A stretch of 64,000 nucleotides of DNA. Source: Candidatus Enterococcus murrayae (GTDB lineage Bacteria; Bacillota; Bacilli; Lactobacillales; Enterococcaceae). A model generated the notes under the pieces. It was given only the letters and a program-made list of their open reading frames with translations. It was not told the DNA's origin and made no database searches. The position numbers and the translations under genes are program-made. The stretch is taken from the NCBI RefSeq assembly GCF_017315985.1, contig NZ_JAFLVR010000021.1, forward strand, positions 93,007 through 157,006, read 5' to 3'. This document shows positions 45,150-54,824 of the stretch, in pieces (positions within the stretch are counted from its first letter, which is position 1; every line of letters starts with the position of its first letter).

Positions 45150-45923
45150 TTAAATTGCGTCAGTCAAAGTCCAATCAACAGTTCCAGAATATTGCTCGCC
45201 AGCTGTTACACTATTCATCGCTGCCGCTGGTACTACCAAATTGATATTTGTATATTCTGTTTCCCAATATCCTTCACCACGACCATCCGCTGCTCCAGAA
45301 GCTGTTTCAGCAGAAGCACTTGCAACAACTGATGAAGCCGTACTAATCGTTACTGATGTCGGTACAGTATCAGGCGCGTGTACACCACTGCCGACAGCGG
45401 TTGGTGTTTGAGCCCATGTAGTTGGATTCAACTCATTCAAGGTTTGTCCCATTTGAATCGTTGCACCAGTCAGCTGTTTCGCACCTGATGCTAAACTTGA
45501 CGATAATTTTGCTTCTAGTTTCCAACCTGCTGCACGTTTTCCTCGAACATCCCCAACGCCAACATGTTTCGTCGTTGGGTTTGTCCCGCCTGCTCCACTC
45601 GTATCACTCGCAGGACTACCTTCCCAATTGCTATCAATTGGAATAGACGTATTAGCCGTAACCGTTGCTGCAGGAACAGCTGTTTCTTGGAAGTTAAATT
45701 CTTTTGGCACATGCAAAAGTCCAAAATCAGACGCCGGCGGAGTTACTGGCGGCACAACTGGTGGTGTAATAGGCGGGGTAATAAGTGAACCTGATTTGAA
45801 TGATACCGACGCATCTGACGAACCATTAAAGGTAGCCGCGCTTGCCGTTCCTCCCGTATGAATCAGAACACTGCCGACAAAGGCTGTCCCTATTAATCCT
45901 GCTACAATCTTATTTTTTTTCAT
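45150..45923 (-). CDS. Small WxL-domain surface protein (locus A)
   Basis: A 257-residue secreted protein: signal peptide ending TASA, a Pro/Ile-rich linker (PPITPPVVPPVTPP), then the WxL domain with GWKLEAKL and VDWTLTDAI. GAGGAGAG precedes ATG at 45923; an ORF extension to 46013 has no ribosome binding site. It is the first gene of the WxL operon and probably the most abundant product. Confidence 0.92.
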   Translation of the reverse strand: MKKNKIVAGLIGTAFVGSVLIHTGGTASAATFNGSSDASVSFKSGSLITPPITPPVVPPVTPPASDFGLLHVPKEFNFQETAVPAATVTANTSIPIDSNWEGSPASDTSGAGGTNPTTKHVGVGDVRGKRAAGWKLEAKLSSSLASGAKQLTGATIQMGQTLNELNPTTWAQTPTAVGSGVHAPDTVPTSVTISTASSVVASASAETASGAADGRGEGYWETEYTNINLVVPAAAMNSVTAGEQYSGTVDWTLTDAI

Positions 45924-46264
45924 TTCTTTTCTCTCCTCAATAATTTTTTTTATATCAAAAAATGTACAATTCGTACAATTGATATTAAAATAAATACAGT
46001 ACTTTCGATTCACTCGCTTTTCCTAGTCTGATTAAAACTAAGATCTCATTCACAATCCTTAGTACATCAACTTCTCTAGTTTGTTTTTGACGAGAGCTGA
46101 CGGCTATAAAAAAAACAAAAAAGTTTTGAATACTGAATCTTCAAAAAATATTCCCTATCATATGTTTGCGAAATGAAGTAAGCGCTTTCTTTGAAAAAGA
46201 AAAAAGAATAGTCTAGTGAAGCTAAAAAAGCTTTTTTCGAAATCGCTTTATATTCAGAAACGTT
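45924..46264 (-). promoter_or_regulatory. Leader and promoter region of WxL operon A
   Basis: No gene. A cre-like site AGAAAGCGCTTACT (minus strand, 46177-46190) matches TGWNANCGNTNWCA except at its ends. About 75 bp further on are two YCGTCA motifs (46088-46093 and 46098-46103 as TGACGA/TGACGG on the plus strand), followed by a long leader of about 165 bp to the WxL start. The leader of operon B has the same parts in the same order. Confidence 0.5.
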
Positions 46265-47368
46265 TTAGTTAATCGCTGACTCCATACGATAAATAACTTC
46301 TATTCGCTGTTCTATCATTGAATCTGCATAGGTATCCAGTGTCAATTTAGTGGATGCGTGCCCCAAAAGTGCACTGACAGATAATATGTCGCTCTGCGCT
46401 TCCAAGCATCTCGTTGCAAAAGTATGACGCAATTGGTGAAAATGGATTTTTTCTAAACCACATTTCTTACGAATTCGATGAAAATGATAGGTCAATAAAC
46501 GGGGCTCCATAGGACGATTATTACTAGTAAAAACGAAGGAACCTTTGGATTGACGTCTATGCTTTATCAAATAGCGTCGTAAAGTTTTTCCCATCGGTAT
46601 GGAACGAACACCGGATTCCGTTTTTGTTGGACCAAAAATCAGCTGTGTTGCTCTGCTTTCCAAACTTAATGAAACGCGCTGATAGGTGTGTTTTACATAG
46701 ATCATATTTTGATCGAAATCAATATCTTCCCACCTCAACGCGGCTATCTCACCAATTCTAAGCCCTGTATACAAAGATAAATAAGTCGGCAAACCTGTAC
46801 TCTTTTCCATCAATGCTGCTTTTTCTAGTTTCTTCTGCTCCTTCTTTGTTAAAGAACGAATCGGCTGTTTCTTTCTCTTTGGCAGCTTTACCGATTGGAA
46901 AGGATTCACTTTTAGATGGGACTTTTGTTGGGCACTAGTTAAGCATTGATTAATCACCCTTAAAATGACCTGCATTGTCGATGGATTCAACCCCTGTTTC
47001 TCCCACTGTTCGACTATGTTTTTTGCGCTATCTACAGTCAAATCACTAAGAAATATTTTTCCTATATAAGGAAATACATACTTAGTCAGTTTGTAGTGAT
47101 AGGAACTATAAGTCGATGGTTTTATTTGATACTGTATATCTTGCAGCCAAATATTGCCCCATTCTTCTAGCGGAATACAAGCTGCTCCATGGGTCTCCTG
47201 ATGCGTATGGTAATAATTTTTCAACGAATAAAGCTTCATACGAACCTCCCCCAACTTCTTTCCATAGATATATCCGTACTTGATCTGTCCGTTCGCTTTG
47301 TATCCTTTTTTATACCTTCCCTCCCAACGACCATCTTTTCTTTTGTAAATGTTTTCTCCTCTTCGCAT
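46265..47368 (-). CDS. Tyrosine recombinase/integrase (WxL locus A)
   Basis: A 367-residue recombinase. An N-terminal arm-binding domain (RRGENIYKRKDGRWEGRY) is followed by a core-binding domain (about 65-160) and a complete catalytic domain with R204, K249, H311-x-x-R314, H337 and Y347. AAAGGAG precedes the start. It is on the same strand as the WxL operon and upstream of it. There is no excisionase, relaxase or phage gene nearby. The copy at 62627-63748 has the same place in locus B. Role unknown. Confidence 0.92.
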   Translation of the reverse strand: MRRGENIYKRKDGRWEGRYKKGYKANGQIKYGYIYGKKLGEVRMKLYSLKNYYHTHQETHGAACIPLEEWGNIWLQDIQYQIKPSTYSSYHYKLTKYVFPYIGKIFLSDLTVDSAKNIVEQWEKQGLNPSTMQVILRVINQCLTSAQQKSHLKVNPFQSVKLPKRKKQPIRSLTKKEQKKLEKAALMEKSTGLPTYLSLYTGLRIGEIAALRWEDIDFDQNMIYVKHTYQRVSLSLESRATQLIFGPTKTESGVRSIPMGKTLRRYLIKHRRQSKGSFVFTSNNRPMEPRLLTYHFHRIRKKCGLEKIHFHQLRHTFATRCLEAQSDILSVSALLGHASTKLTLDTYADSMIEQRIEVIYRMESAIN

Positions 47369-47377
47369 AAATGTTCT

Positions 47378-47400
47378 CCTTTTGACGGCTTAAATGACGG
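47378..47400 (-). promoter_or_regulatory. Paired YCGTCA motifs before the recombinase A gene
   Basis: CCGTCA twice on the minus strand (47383-47388 and 47395-47400), 12 bp apart, between the promoter area and the ribosome binding site. Similar pairs are at 46088, 62391 and 63776. Confidence 0.45.
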
Positions 47401-47459
47401 TGAATAGAAAGCTCTAATCACCCTGTTTCCGTCTATTTTTCTTCCATACTGTATGAAAT

Positions 47460-47478
47460 TGACAATCTTTCATTGTCA
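47460..47478. promoter_or_regulatory. Perfect inverted repeat TGACAAT-N5-ATTGTCA
   Basis: Seven-bp perfect arms with a 5-bp spacer about 95 bp upstream of the recombinase A start; a plausible operator at its promoter. Confidence 0.45.
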
Positions 47479-48114
47479 TGAATATTTTCTAATAAATTTT
47501 AATAATCAACTTGATTATCAATTGATTATATTCTATAATAACTTTAGACTTTTGATTAATATCTTATTATTTAAGGTGTTTTTGTTTCGTAGTTTTAATC
47601 AAACTATGTAATAAAAAGGACTATACATTTATTTTTTAATAATTTGTAGTGTAGCAATAAGAATACAGTCGAATTTTGTAAAAATATATTTCTATAGCAA
47701 AACTCTTATTCCTTTTGTTATCGCAAAAAGAATAAGAGCTTTTTTTTCAATAATTAATGTGCAAGCAAATGACTCTTGATTTAGAGTAAACTTTCTCTGA
47801 TATGGATTATCCAATAAACAGTTCTAATTTTTTTGATCTCTATGAAATAGCAGACCTTTGATATCCGTCAACCTTCTCTGTGTAACCAGTAAAACTAAAA
47901 AAAGTATTACTTATAAGGACTTGGCAATTCGTTAATCGGTAGGCTAAACTGTTAATCCCTCAAAAAAGCGAGGTACTTGTACAGTTAAATACGATACTTT
48001 TTGATAAAATGAAACCGACAAAATCTTGCTCTAAGATTTTGTCGGCTATTTTATATCATTTAAGCTACTTTAGTTTTGAGTTCAATTATTCGATGTTGCT
48101 TTAATCACACTTCT
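47479..48114. other. Gene-free AT-rich stretch with two hairpins
   Basis: No credible gene. A plus-strand terminator-like hairpin lies at 47698-47748 (CTCTTATTC/GAATAAGAG followed by TTTTTTTT), although no plus-strand gene ends there. A second strong hairpin, CCGACAAAATCTT/AAGATTTTGTCGG, lies at 48016-48046 downstream of the HEAT-like gene and may be its terminator. Confidence 0.6.
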
Positions 48115-48467
48115 CTAGTCGCTCAATAGCCTTTGCCAGTTCATGTAACTATCTATATCTTGAATCGAATCAACCACTCTAGCCCAGCGATCACTGCTAT
48201 TTTTCAATAATCCCAACAAGATTGGTTTAACAATGTGCTTTTCTATTTTACCTTTTTTACGAGCAATATAAGCAAACCCTAATGCACTATTTGCTCGAAC
48301 TCGCTCATCAGAATCGTTCGACAACTCAACGCATATATTTTGTGCTATTTTCCAATCCGCATGGCACTGCTCAACTGAAAGTGGGAATATTATTAGCTCC
48401 TCTATGCTCCCTAGCTGCAAAATTCTTTCAACTCCCTTGTCATTGATTACTGGTAAACTCTTTTCAT
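48115..48467 (-). pseudogene. HEAT-repeat protein, probably frameshifted near its start
   Basis: The open frame 48115-48420 gives 101 residues of a HEAT-repeat protein (DERVRANSALGFAYIARKKGKIEKHIVKPILLGLL). In the same frame, codons upstream of 48420 still read like the family (KSLPVINDKGVERILQLGS) but have no start codon. An ATG with a strong GAGGAGG at 48465-48467 is one base out of frame and gives only MKRVYQ. A single-base change after the start would join them. If real, translation may start at TTG 48420 instead. Confidence 0.55.
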
Positions 48468-48969
48468 GTTTGAACTACCTCCTCTTCTAGACAAGTTTAT
48501 TCTCTACCTCTTGATTTCTTTGCGGATCAACAATAATACCCGTATCATTATCATTTAGTCCTGCATTTTCTCCCAAAAGAACTATGATATCAATACAAAT
48601 CAGTCACCTAATCACTAGTTAATGGTATTTTTACAAACCTTTCTATTAGGATATATTCTGGAAATAGAAAAAAACCACTAGTGTAATGCTAGATATATAG
48701 CTTACACCAGTGGAAAATAATTATTTATTCTCTGTAATTTTTTTGCTTCGTTTGCCTGACAACTAATGAGTATCACTTTATTGTTTTCCATTACTTCTAA
48801 ACTGCATCTAATAGCTGGCCTCTATTTTCAGAACCAGTGATATCCATTTTCTTCAAAATAGATATAATTTCTAATGTATTACTTTTTTTGTAAATCAAGG
48901 GCTTCCTAAATCTCTTGGCGACTGGCAAGTTTTCAATCACTAAAATATTGAATAATTGGACCTAATAAA
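48468..48969. other. Gene-free stretch upstream of the HEAT-like gene
   Basis: No gene with a start and a ribosome binding site. A minus-strand open stretch of about 50 codons ending at TAG 48797-48799 (…LEIISILKKMDITGSENRG…) may be a gene remnant, but I cannot name a family. A short hairpin (CACTAGTG… and CACCAGTG) is at about 48676-48713. Confidence 0.35.
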
Positions 48970-49006
48970 AGTCGCTAAGAGAGATGATTTCTCATCACTC
49001 AGCGAC
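48970..49006 (-). terminator. Terminator of the alpha-glucoside operon
   Basis: On the minus strand AAGTCGCT and AGCGACTT enclose an imperfect hairpin and are followed by TTATT; just after the EIICB stop. Confidence 0.7.
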
Positions 49007-49015
49007 TTCAATTTC

Positions 49016-50533
49016 TTATAATGACTTGCGGACAGCATCTGCTATTTTTTCAATTTTGGGACCGTAAACTACCTGGATATGAGTTTCAGACGGTTTGATG
49101 ATTCCCAAACTGCCGGTCTTCTTTAGGATACTCTCTTGAACCAAGTTCATATCTCCTATATCCACCCGCAACCTTGAAATGCAATTATTAACTACTTTTA
49201 TATTTTCTCTACCGCCTAAGCCAGCGATCACTTGCAGCGCCAACGAATTATCTCCATTAGATGATATAGTTTCAATAGCTTCATCCTCGTCAACTTCTTC
49301 TGCTACATCGATCGATAAGTTTTTCGCACTAAGGTATTTCTTAAAGACAAAATAGTATAGTACCGCGTAAATCGGACCAACAATCAGAACCATATACCAA
49401 CGGGAACCCGGCTGCATCACGCCCCAAACGATATAATCAATCAGTCCACCGCCTGTATTTCCAATCGCTACACCCAAAACCGACATAAGCAGGAAAGAAA
49501 TCCCGCCCATTAAAGCATGGAACAAGAAAAGCATAGGTGCAATGAACATGAATGAAAATTCCAACGGTTCTGTAATTCCTGAAATGATACTGGCGGCTAC
49601 ACCAGCGATCATCAAAGCTTTCACACGATCCTTTTTATCTGAAGGGCTGGAATGATAGATTGCTAACGCCGCTGCAGGAAGCCCAAACATCATGAATGGC
49701 ATCTTTCCTTGACCTAAAAATTGTGTAAAGGGTCGTAACGTATCAATATCTACTTTATCAAAGAATTGCAGGAAGATATTCAGACAGCCTTCGACTCCTT
49801 CATAGACTCCTCCGACTGCAGTTGTCCGAAAAATACTGTTCAGCACATGATGCAACCCAGTAGGAATCAGCAGCCGCTCCAAGAATCCAAAGAAGAATAC
49901 TCCCACTGAGCCCGCGCTTCCGATCAATGTCCCTAATGCTGTGATCCCAGCTGAGACCGGCTGCCAAACAAACGGTGCGACCTGACCCAAAAGCCCCATC
50001 ACTAAAATAACGACAATGGCTACAAAACGTTTTCCTCCGTAAAAGGCAATAGCAACTGGAAATTGGATTTTATGATATTTATTATGCAAAAAAGCTACGA
50101 TTATCCCAGTCAATATTCCCGCTACTGCTCCCATATCGATTGTTTCAATGCCCAGAATTGGCGCAACACGTAGAGAATCAAAATTAACAAACCCTGAATT
50201 GACAACGGTGCTGGCACTCACTAAAAAAGTATAATAACCGACAAAACCAGCAAAGGCAGCGATTCCCTTATCCTCTTTCGCCATACCTAACGAAATAGAA
50301 ATCGCAAATAGTACTGGAATCAACGTGAATACTACACCAGAGATCGTTCGCAAGGTATCAATGATATAAAAGACCGCTGGATTTTCTAAAAATGGTAATG
50401 CCGCAACTACTTGATCCTTCAGCAAAGCCCCTGAGATTCCTAATAGAATCCCACAGGCTGCTAAAGCGGCGATCGGCATCATTAAACTACTGCCCAATGT
50501 TGAGAAAAAATCCATTATTTTATTCTTCTTCAT
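49016..50533 (-). CDS. PTS alpha-glucoside/maltose-type transporter EIICB
   Basis: A 505-residue permease with an EIIC membrane domain (1-410) of the glucose/maltose group (GILLGISGALL, LHHVLNSIFRTT, GITEPLEFSFMF) and a C-terminal EIIB domain with the phospho-Cys in VNNCISRLRVDIG. No EIIA domain is present, so the glucose-type EIIA must be shared. AGGAGG lies upstream. It is 26 bp after a GH4 phospho-alpha-glucosidase gene, so it most likely imports maltose or a related alpha-glucoside. Confidence 0.9.
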   Translation of the reverse strand: MKKNKIMDFFSTLGSSLMMPIAALAACGILLGISGALLKDQVVAALPFLENPAVFYIIDTLRTISGVVFTLIPVLFAISISLGMAKEDKGIAAFAGFVGYYTFLVSASTVVNSGFVNFDSLRVAPILGIETIDMGAVAGILTGIIVAFLHNKYHKIQFPVAIAFYGGKRFVAIVVILVMGLLGQVAPFVWQPVSAGITALGTLIGSAGSVGVFFFGFLERLLIPTGLHHVLNSIFRTTAVGGVYEGVEGCLNIFLQFFDKVDIDTLRPFTQFLGQGKMPFMMFGLPAAALAIYHSSPSDKKDRVKALMIAGVAASIISGITEPLEFSFMFIAPMLFLFHALMGGISFLLMSVLGVAIGNTGGGLIDYIVWGVMQPGSRWYMVLIVGPIYAVLYYFVFKKYLSAKNLSIDVAEEVDEDEAIETISSNGDNSLALQVIAGLGGRENIKVVNNCISRLRVDIGDMNLVQESILKKTGSLGIIKPSETHIQVVYGPKIEKIADAVRKSL

Positions 50534-50559
50534 TCCCTTTTCCTCCTCGCCTCGCCGGC

Positions 50560-51885
50560 TTAACTTAACTCAGGCCACATGCCCTTGTTTGCCTCAATCA
50601 ATACATCCAACACTTGACGTGCTTTCTTCCCATCGTTGACTAGTCGATTTAACGTTAAAGCTTGTAGTGCTTTTAAGTAAGAGTTTTCATAATAGGCATC
50701 CACTAGTAATTTTTCGCTGGATACTTGATTAACCAGTAACCCTAAGTAAAACTGAGAAATATTCCCAACACCCATTGGTCGCGGTCCATTTGCCCCTAAT
50801 TCACAGACAACTTCCACCATAGCATCGTCCTGCATATTTGCGATTGCACCATTATTCTCAACAATCAAGATATGACGGCTATTCTTGTTAAATGCAATTG
50901 CTACTGCGACTTCAATCATCATTTCAGCGTGAGCATCGCTAATATCATCAAATTTATCTCCTAAAGTACCATCAGCAATGATTTTTTCACACTCAGCGAA
51001 AACTCGTTTTTCACGACCTGCCATCACCTCATCAGCACGAGTGAAATTAGGATCTAACGTTTCTGCTTTATAATCTGGATACAAATAGTATTGATTATAA
51101 GTATTCGGTAAATATTCTGGATAATCATTCATCATTGTCTCGACCATGCCATAGGTATCTAACCATGAAGGATCTCTCTGTTCCGCATCTTGCGGTAGGA
51201 AACCTTGTTTCTTTATTAACTCTTTTATCTTCGGTAATAAATCTTCCCCAGTATTTTTATCATAGATATGTGTGAACCAGCCATAGTGATTCAATCCGAA
51301 ATAAACAGGATCTAAATCTTCCCATGAACAACCTAGTAAACGACTACATGAACGGATTACATTTTCTGGCTGATCACAAATATTTAAAATCCGCTGATCT
51401 CTTGGAAATTCTCTACGTAAAGCCTCCGCTACGATCGCTGCTGGATTTGAATAATTCAAAATCCAAGCGTTAGGGGCATATTTCCGAATGTCATGAACAG
51501 CCTCAATCATTTGAACAATCGAACGCAAACCATACGCCATTCCACCTGCTCCGCATGTTTCTTGACCAACTAATCCCATACTCAAGGGAATATGTTCATC
51601 TTGGGCACGCATTGGTAATCCGCCAGCGCGCATCTGCATGAAGACAAAATCCATTCCTTTATAAGCTTCCTTACTATCTGTCGTGTAAGAGAAATCTAAT
51701 TCAGGAAATTGCTCCCGATAAAGAATATCTCCAAACTTGCCAACTAGATTTTGACGTTCTTTATCAATATCAAACAACACTAATTTTTTTAATGGAAAAT
51801 CCTTTTTCATTTTAACGAAGGATTTTAAGAACCCCAATGTGAAGGTACTTCCTCCGCCAACGATACAAACATTATATTCTCTCAT
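50560..51885 (-). CDS. GH4-family 6-phospho-alpha-glucosidase
   Basis: A 441-residue NAD- and metal-dependent glycosidase, the same length as known GlvA proteins. The NAD-binding start is REYNVCIVGGGSTFTLGF; the metal ligands are C170 (in ICDQP) and H200 (GLNHYGW); N147 lies in LNYSNPAA. The CDQP-type motif and the alpha-glucoside PTS neighbour fit phospho-alpha-glucosidases. The start MREYNV at 51885 has AAGGA upstream; a frame to 51933 has none. Confidence 0.9.
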   Translation of the reverse strand: MREYNVCIVGGGSTFTLGFLKSFVKMKKDFPLKKLVLFDIDKERQNLVGKFGDILYREQFPELDFSYTTDSKEAYKGMDFVFMQMRAGGLPMRAQDEHIPLSMGLVGQETCGAGGMAYGLRSIVQMIEAVHDIRKYAPNAWILNYSNPAAIVAEALRREFPRDQRILNICDQPENVIRSCSRLLGCSWEDLDPVYFGLNHYGWFTHIYDKNTGEDLLPKIKELIKKQGFLPQDAEQRDPSWLDTYGMVETMMNDYPEYLPNTYNQYYLYPDYKAETLDPNFTRADEVMAGREKRVFAECEKIIADGTLGDKFDDISDAHAEMMIEVAVAIAFNKNSRHILIVENNGAIANMQDDAMVEVVCELGANGPRPMGVGNISQFYLGLLVNQVSSEKLLVDAYYENSYLKALQALTLNRLVNDGKKARQVLDVLIEANKGMWPELS

Positions 51886-51968
51886 GTTCAACAGTCCTTT
51901 TATATAAAATTTATTTTCACTATTAATGGCCACTTAATATAGATTTACTATGCCATCAATTGAAACCG

Positions 51969-51986
51969 AATACAATATCCTGTATT
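51969..51986. promoter_or_regulatory. Operator candidate AATACA-N6-TGTATT between divergent genes
   Basis: Perfect 6-bp arms with a 6-bp spacer, midway between the GH4 gene and the divergent RpiR genes; the likely target of one of these regulators. Confidence 0.5.
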
Positions 51987-52076
51987 ATTTTACGTGAGGA
52001 TCACTAATAATGTGATTTGTTACTGTTTGTGTGACAAATTGCGATAAACATTTCGTTTCAAAATAGGAGGTTTTGT

Positions 52077-52856
52077 ATGTTAGCAGATATTTTAGATAAT
52101 GAAGTATTGACCAGTCTTAATCCCAATGAACGAGCGATTTTACACTATATTTATACCAATCCTCATGTGGTTGAAAACGCAACAATTAGAGAACTGGCTG
52201 ACCAGTTAACCGTTTCTACTACAACTATTTTACGTTTTTGCAAAAAAATCAGACTAGCCGGCTACAGTGAATTAAAATATATAATCAAACAAGACAAAGC
52301 TTTTTATACAAAAGAAACACTGAAAAAGAAACCCAATTCTGCCCTTTTACAAGAAATGTCACAGGAGATCGAAAATACACTGCTATTGATGAAAAATCAA
52401 ACTGTCCAGCAAATGATCGAAATCCTGAACAGTTCCAGACATATTCATCTCTACAGCGGTGGCGGAATTTCTGGTAGAGTTTTGGACTATTGGGAGAAAA
52501 TGCTTTTCTCCTACGGACGACAAAATGTCTATCGCTACGAGGCCTCTCGACTAGCTTTTCACATCGCCGAAACCTTGACTGAACAAGATGTTCTTTTTGT
52601 AATCAGCTGCAGCGGTACGTATGAGCCTACAATTCGCATGGCTAATTTGGCAAAAATGCGAGGAGCCACAGTCGTAGCGATTACGCCATATACCGATAAT
52701 GTCTTGGCGACAACTGCTGATCTAACTTTTCGCTTCTTTGGGCATCCACGACAAAACAAAAATACTGAGTTTACTTCACGGCTACCGATTTTCTTCATCA
52801 TTGACACAATATTCAAAGCTTATCTTGCATCGTTGGAGGGGATCTCAATTGAATGA
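52077..52856 (+). CDS. RpiR/MurR-family transcriptional regulator 1
   Basis: A 259-residue regulator with an N-terminal RpiR helix-turn-helix (NATIRELADQLTVSTTTILRFCKKIRLAGYSELKYII, about 35-72) and a C-terminal SIS domain (about 105-240) that binds a phosphosugar (IHLYSGGGISGRV, VISCSGTYEPTIRMANLAK). AGGAGG precedes the start. It is divergent from the GH4-EIICB operon and probably controls it in response to a sugar phosphate. Confidence 0.92.
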   Translation: MLADILDNEVLTSLNPNERAILHYIYTNPHVVENATIRELADQLTVSTTTILRFCKKIRLAGYSELKYIIKQDKAFYTKETLKKKPNSALLQEMSQEIENTLLLMKNQTVQQMIEILNSSRHIHLYSGGGISGRVLDYWEKMLFSYGRQNVYRYEASRLAFHIAETLTEQDVLFVISCSGTYEPTIRMANLAKMRGATVVAITPYTDNVLATTADLTFRFFGHPRQNKNTEFTSRLPIFFIIDTIFKAYLASLEGISIE

Positions 52857-53604
52857 TTTTTTTACAAATATAGTAATGGAAGAATTATCCGAAAATGAAC
52901 GGACAATGCTAAATTATATTCAGAAAAATCCAGCCTTAATTATTCAGATGACACTTCATGACTTAGCTAGCAAACTATATGTATCCGATACAATCATGCT
53001 TCGTTTTTGCCAGAAGCTTGGCCTTAGCGGCTTTAGCGAATTAAAATATCTAATCAAAAATGACTTAAAGATGCAGAAAAAAAGCCATAACTTCTTTCGT
53101 GAACAGGTTGACCAACAGATCAATGAGTTCAATTACTTCTTAGAATTCGTTCCTTTAGATGAATTGGATAAAATCGTTCAACTGCTTTGCAACGATCAGC
53201 CACTATACATTCACGGGCGAAGCTTAAGCGCTATTCCTGCAAAGTATCTTCATACTGTTTTGAATACATTGAATCGCCGTTGTATACTAGTAGAAGATTT
53301 GCATTTGATCAAGAGTATCAGTCGTACGATCCAGCCAGAGTCGATCATTGTAATCACTTCCGCCAATGTCCCTACTGATATTTACCAAGAAGTTTTTGAG
53401 AATTCTCGAAAAAATAAAGCCAAAACTATTCTTATTACTTCTCAAAAAACAAAAAAAAATGAGAAATTGGCCGATCACTGCTTATTCAGCAATGACACGC
53501 CGTTGACCTATAATGGAACAGATGTCAATTCACGTATCAATATGCTGAGTCTCACCCAAATACTCATTGAATTAGCGTGTAAAGAACTTTTGTTAGAAGA
53601 GTGA
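52849..53604 (+). CDS. RpiR/MurR-family transcriptional regulator 2 (TTG start, overlapping)
   Basis: A 251-residue regulator of the same family with a clear helix-turn-helix (LHDLASKLYVSDTIMLRFCQKLGLSGFSELKYLI) and a weaker SIS domain that lacks the GSG-type phosphosugar loop. I chose TTG at 52849, with GGAGGGG 6-7 bp upstream; it overlaps the stop of regulator 1, so they are coupled. An ORF start at 52738 lies deep in regulator 1. Two RpiR genes in a row suggest a hetero-oligomer or a sensor/helper pair. Confidence 0.85.
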   Translation: MNDFFTNIVMEELSENERTMLNYIQKNPALIIQMTLHDLASKLYVSDTIMLRFCQKLGLSGFSELKYLIKNDLKMQKKSHNFFREQVDQQINEFNYFLEFVPLDELDKIVQLLCNDQPLYIHGRSLSAIPAKYLHTVLNTLNRRCILVEDLHLIKSISRTIQPESIIVITSANVPTDIYQEVFENSRKNKAKTILITSQKTKKNEKLADHCLFSNDTPLTYNGTDVNSRINMLSLTQILIELACKELLLEE

Positions 53605-53621
53605 TTCTAAATCAATCGAAA

Positions 53622-53678
53622 TAAACAGTCGAACTGACCATCTTCTATTAATGGTTGCTCGACTGTTTAATTTTTACT
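53622..53678 (+). terminator. Terminator after the RpiR pair
   Basis: AAACAGTCGA and TCGACTGTTT with a 26-nt imperfect loop, followed by AATTTTTA. The rest of the gap to 53945 is AT-rich with no gene. Confidence 0.7.
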
Positions 53679-53945
53679 TATAATATAGTTCTTCTAACTT
53701 AATCCTGAATAAATCGAAATAAAGTCCATTTTGAAATCATTGTACTTTATCTGATCCAACTTGCTATATCAATAGTTACTAAAAAAACAAATTAAGTTCG
53801 AAAAAATTCACTTATCTTTCACTTTCAACTTACATAAGCATTTTTAGAAAATTGGATGCTTCTAGCTTCGCCAAATGGCTTCAAATCCTGGATAGTTCAA
53901 AATCATTTAGAAAGAGTTTAGGTAAAAAATTTTACTTTGCTCACT

Positions 53946-54716
53946 TTACGTCTCTTTTTTTAGTTGTTGGTAAAGATAATTTATCGTTTCGTTGATACTG
54001 TAATTTTCCCATTTTACTAATTTTTCTCCTTTGTAATCGCTCACCGCCAATAGAACTAGTTGGCGGTGATTGAATGGTGAAGTTCGAGCTTGTATTGCAC
54101 CAGCCAAATCTTTAGGATAAACTCTATTTTCCTTTAAAGTTAATATCATTCTACAGAGGGTTAGAAGTACGTTCGTTTCATCACCGTCATAATGAGTTAA
54201 AAGGTCGCTAACCGAATCCATTATGGCTTTTTTAACATCTTCAATAGGTATTTCAGGAATAATTTTTTCTAACTCAAAGCTTCCTAAGAGCCTCTTATAA
54301 TGTTTCCTTGACTGATATAGTATGATTGTTAGATCTGCATTCTGTTCGTTGCTTGGGACATATCCTTTTTCATAGTCCTCTTGAAGCCACTCGCCATAAA
54401 TGAAGTCTTGATATGGTGGATACTCCCACGTTGCTATTTGTTTTGCAACAATTATTATGATTTCAACATATCTTAATGCGTTATTCTCTCCAATTTTTCT
54501 AGATAATGGCTTTATTTTCTTTATTAAACTCTTTTTCGTTTCCTTACTAAGCTTTTCAGAAACGACGACTAAGATATCTATATCACTATTTTGTTTCAAA
54601 CCTCCTAGCACAGCAGAACCACATAAGTATATTCCAAGAATTCCTTCAGATAACTCCTGAGAGAGTAGCTGAAGGATACTTTCAATTTGTTTATCTGTTG
54701 ATATAGAATGATTCAT
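53946..54716 (-). CDS. Aminoglycoside nucleotidyltransferase, ANT(9)/AadA-like
   Basis: A 256-residue protein. The nucleotidyltransferase motif GSAVLGGLKQNSDIDI (33-48) has D45 and D47. The middle part (RYVEIIIIVAKQIATWEYPPYQDFIYGEWLQEDYEKG) and DETNVLLTLCRMILTLKE follow the pattern of ANT(9) spectinomycin adenylyltransferases. It would add AMP to spectinomycin (and perhaps streptomycin), though the sequence differs a lot from mobile ANT(9)-Ia, so it may be an intrinsic chromosomal variant. GGACGG precedes the start. It has no mobile element around it apart from the hairpin at 54825-54876. Confidence 0.8.
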   Translation of the reverse strand: MNHSISTDKQIESILQLLSQELSEGILGIYLCGSAVLGGLKQNSDIDILVVVSEKLSKETKKSLIKKIKPLSRKIGENNALRYVEIIIIVAKQIATWEYPPYQDFIYGEWLQEDYEKGYVPSNEQNADLTIILYQSRKHYKRLLGSFELEKIIPEIPIEDVKKAIMDSVSDLLTHYDGDETNVLLTLCRMILTLKENRVYPKDLAGAIQARTSPFNHRQLVLLAVSDYKGEKLVKWENYSINETINYLYQQLKKET

Positions 54717-54824
54717 ATCTATCCGTCCAATCTAATTTATAGAATATCAACGTCGAAAAACACAGAATCCCCTGTCACTAAGTCATTGAGTAGTGAACAT
54801 TCAAAAAAAGTAACATTGATTTAA

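Noticed and set aside
46088..47400. YCGTCA pairs on both sides of recombinase A read as attL/attR of an excisable element
   Set aside because: The common part is only 6-7 bp and the pair spacing differs on the two sides; too little for attachment-site cores. Kept as a regulatory or arm-site observation instead.
47479..48114. CRISPR array or repeat cluster in the AT-rich gap
   Set aside because: Only irregular AT-rich words and single hairpins; no regularly spaced repeats.
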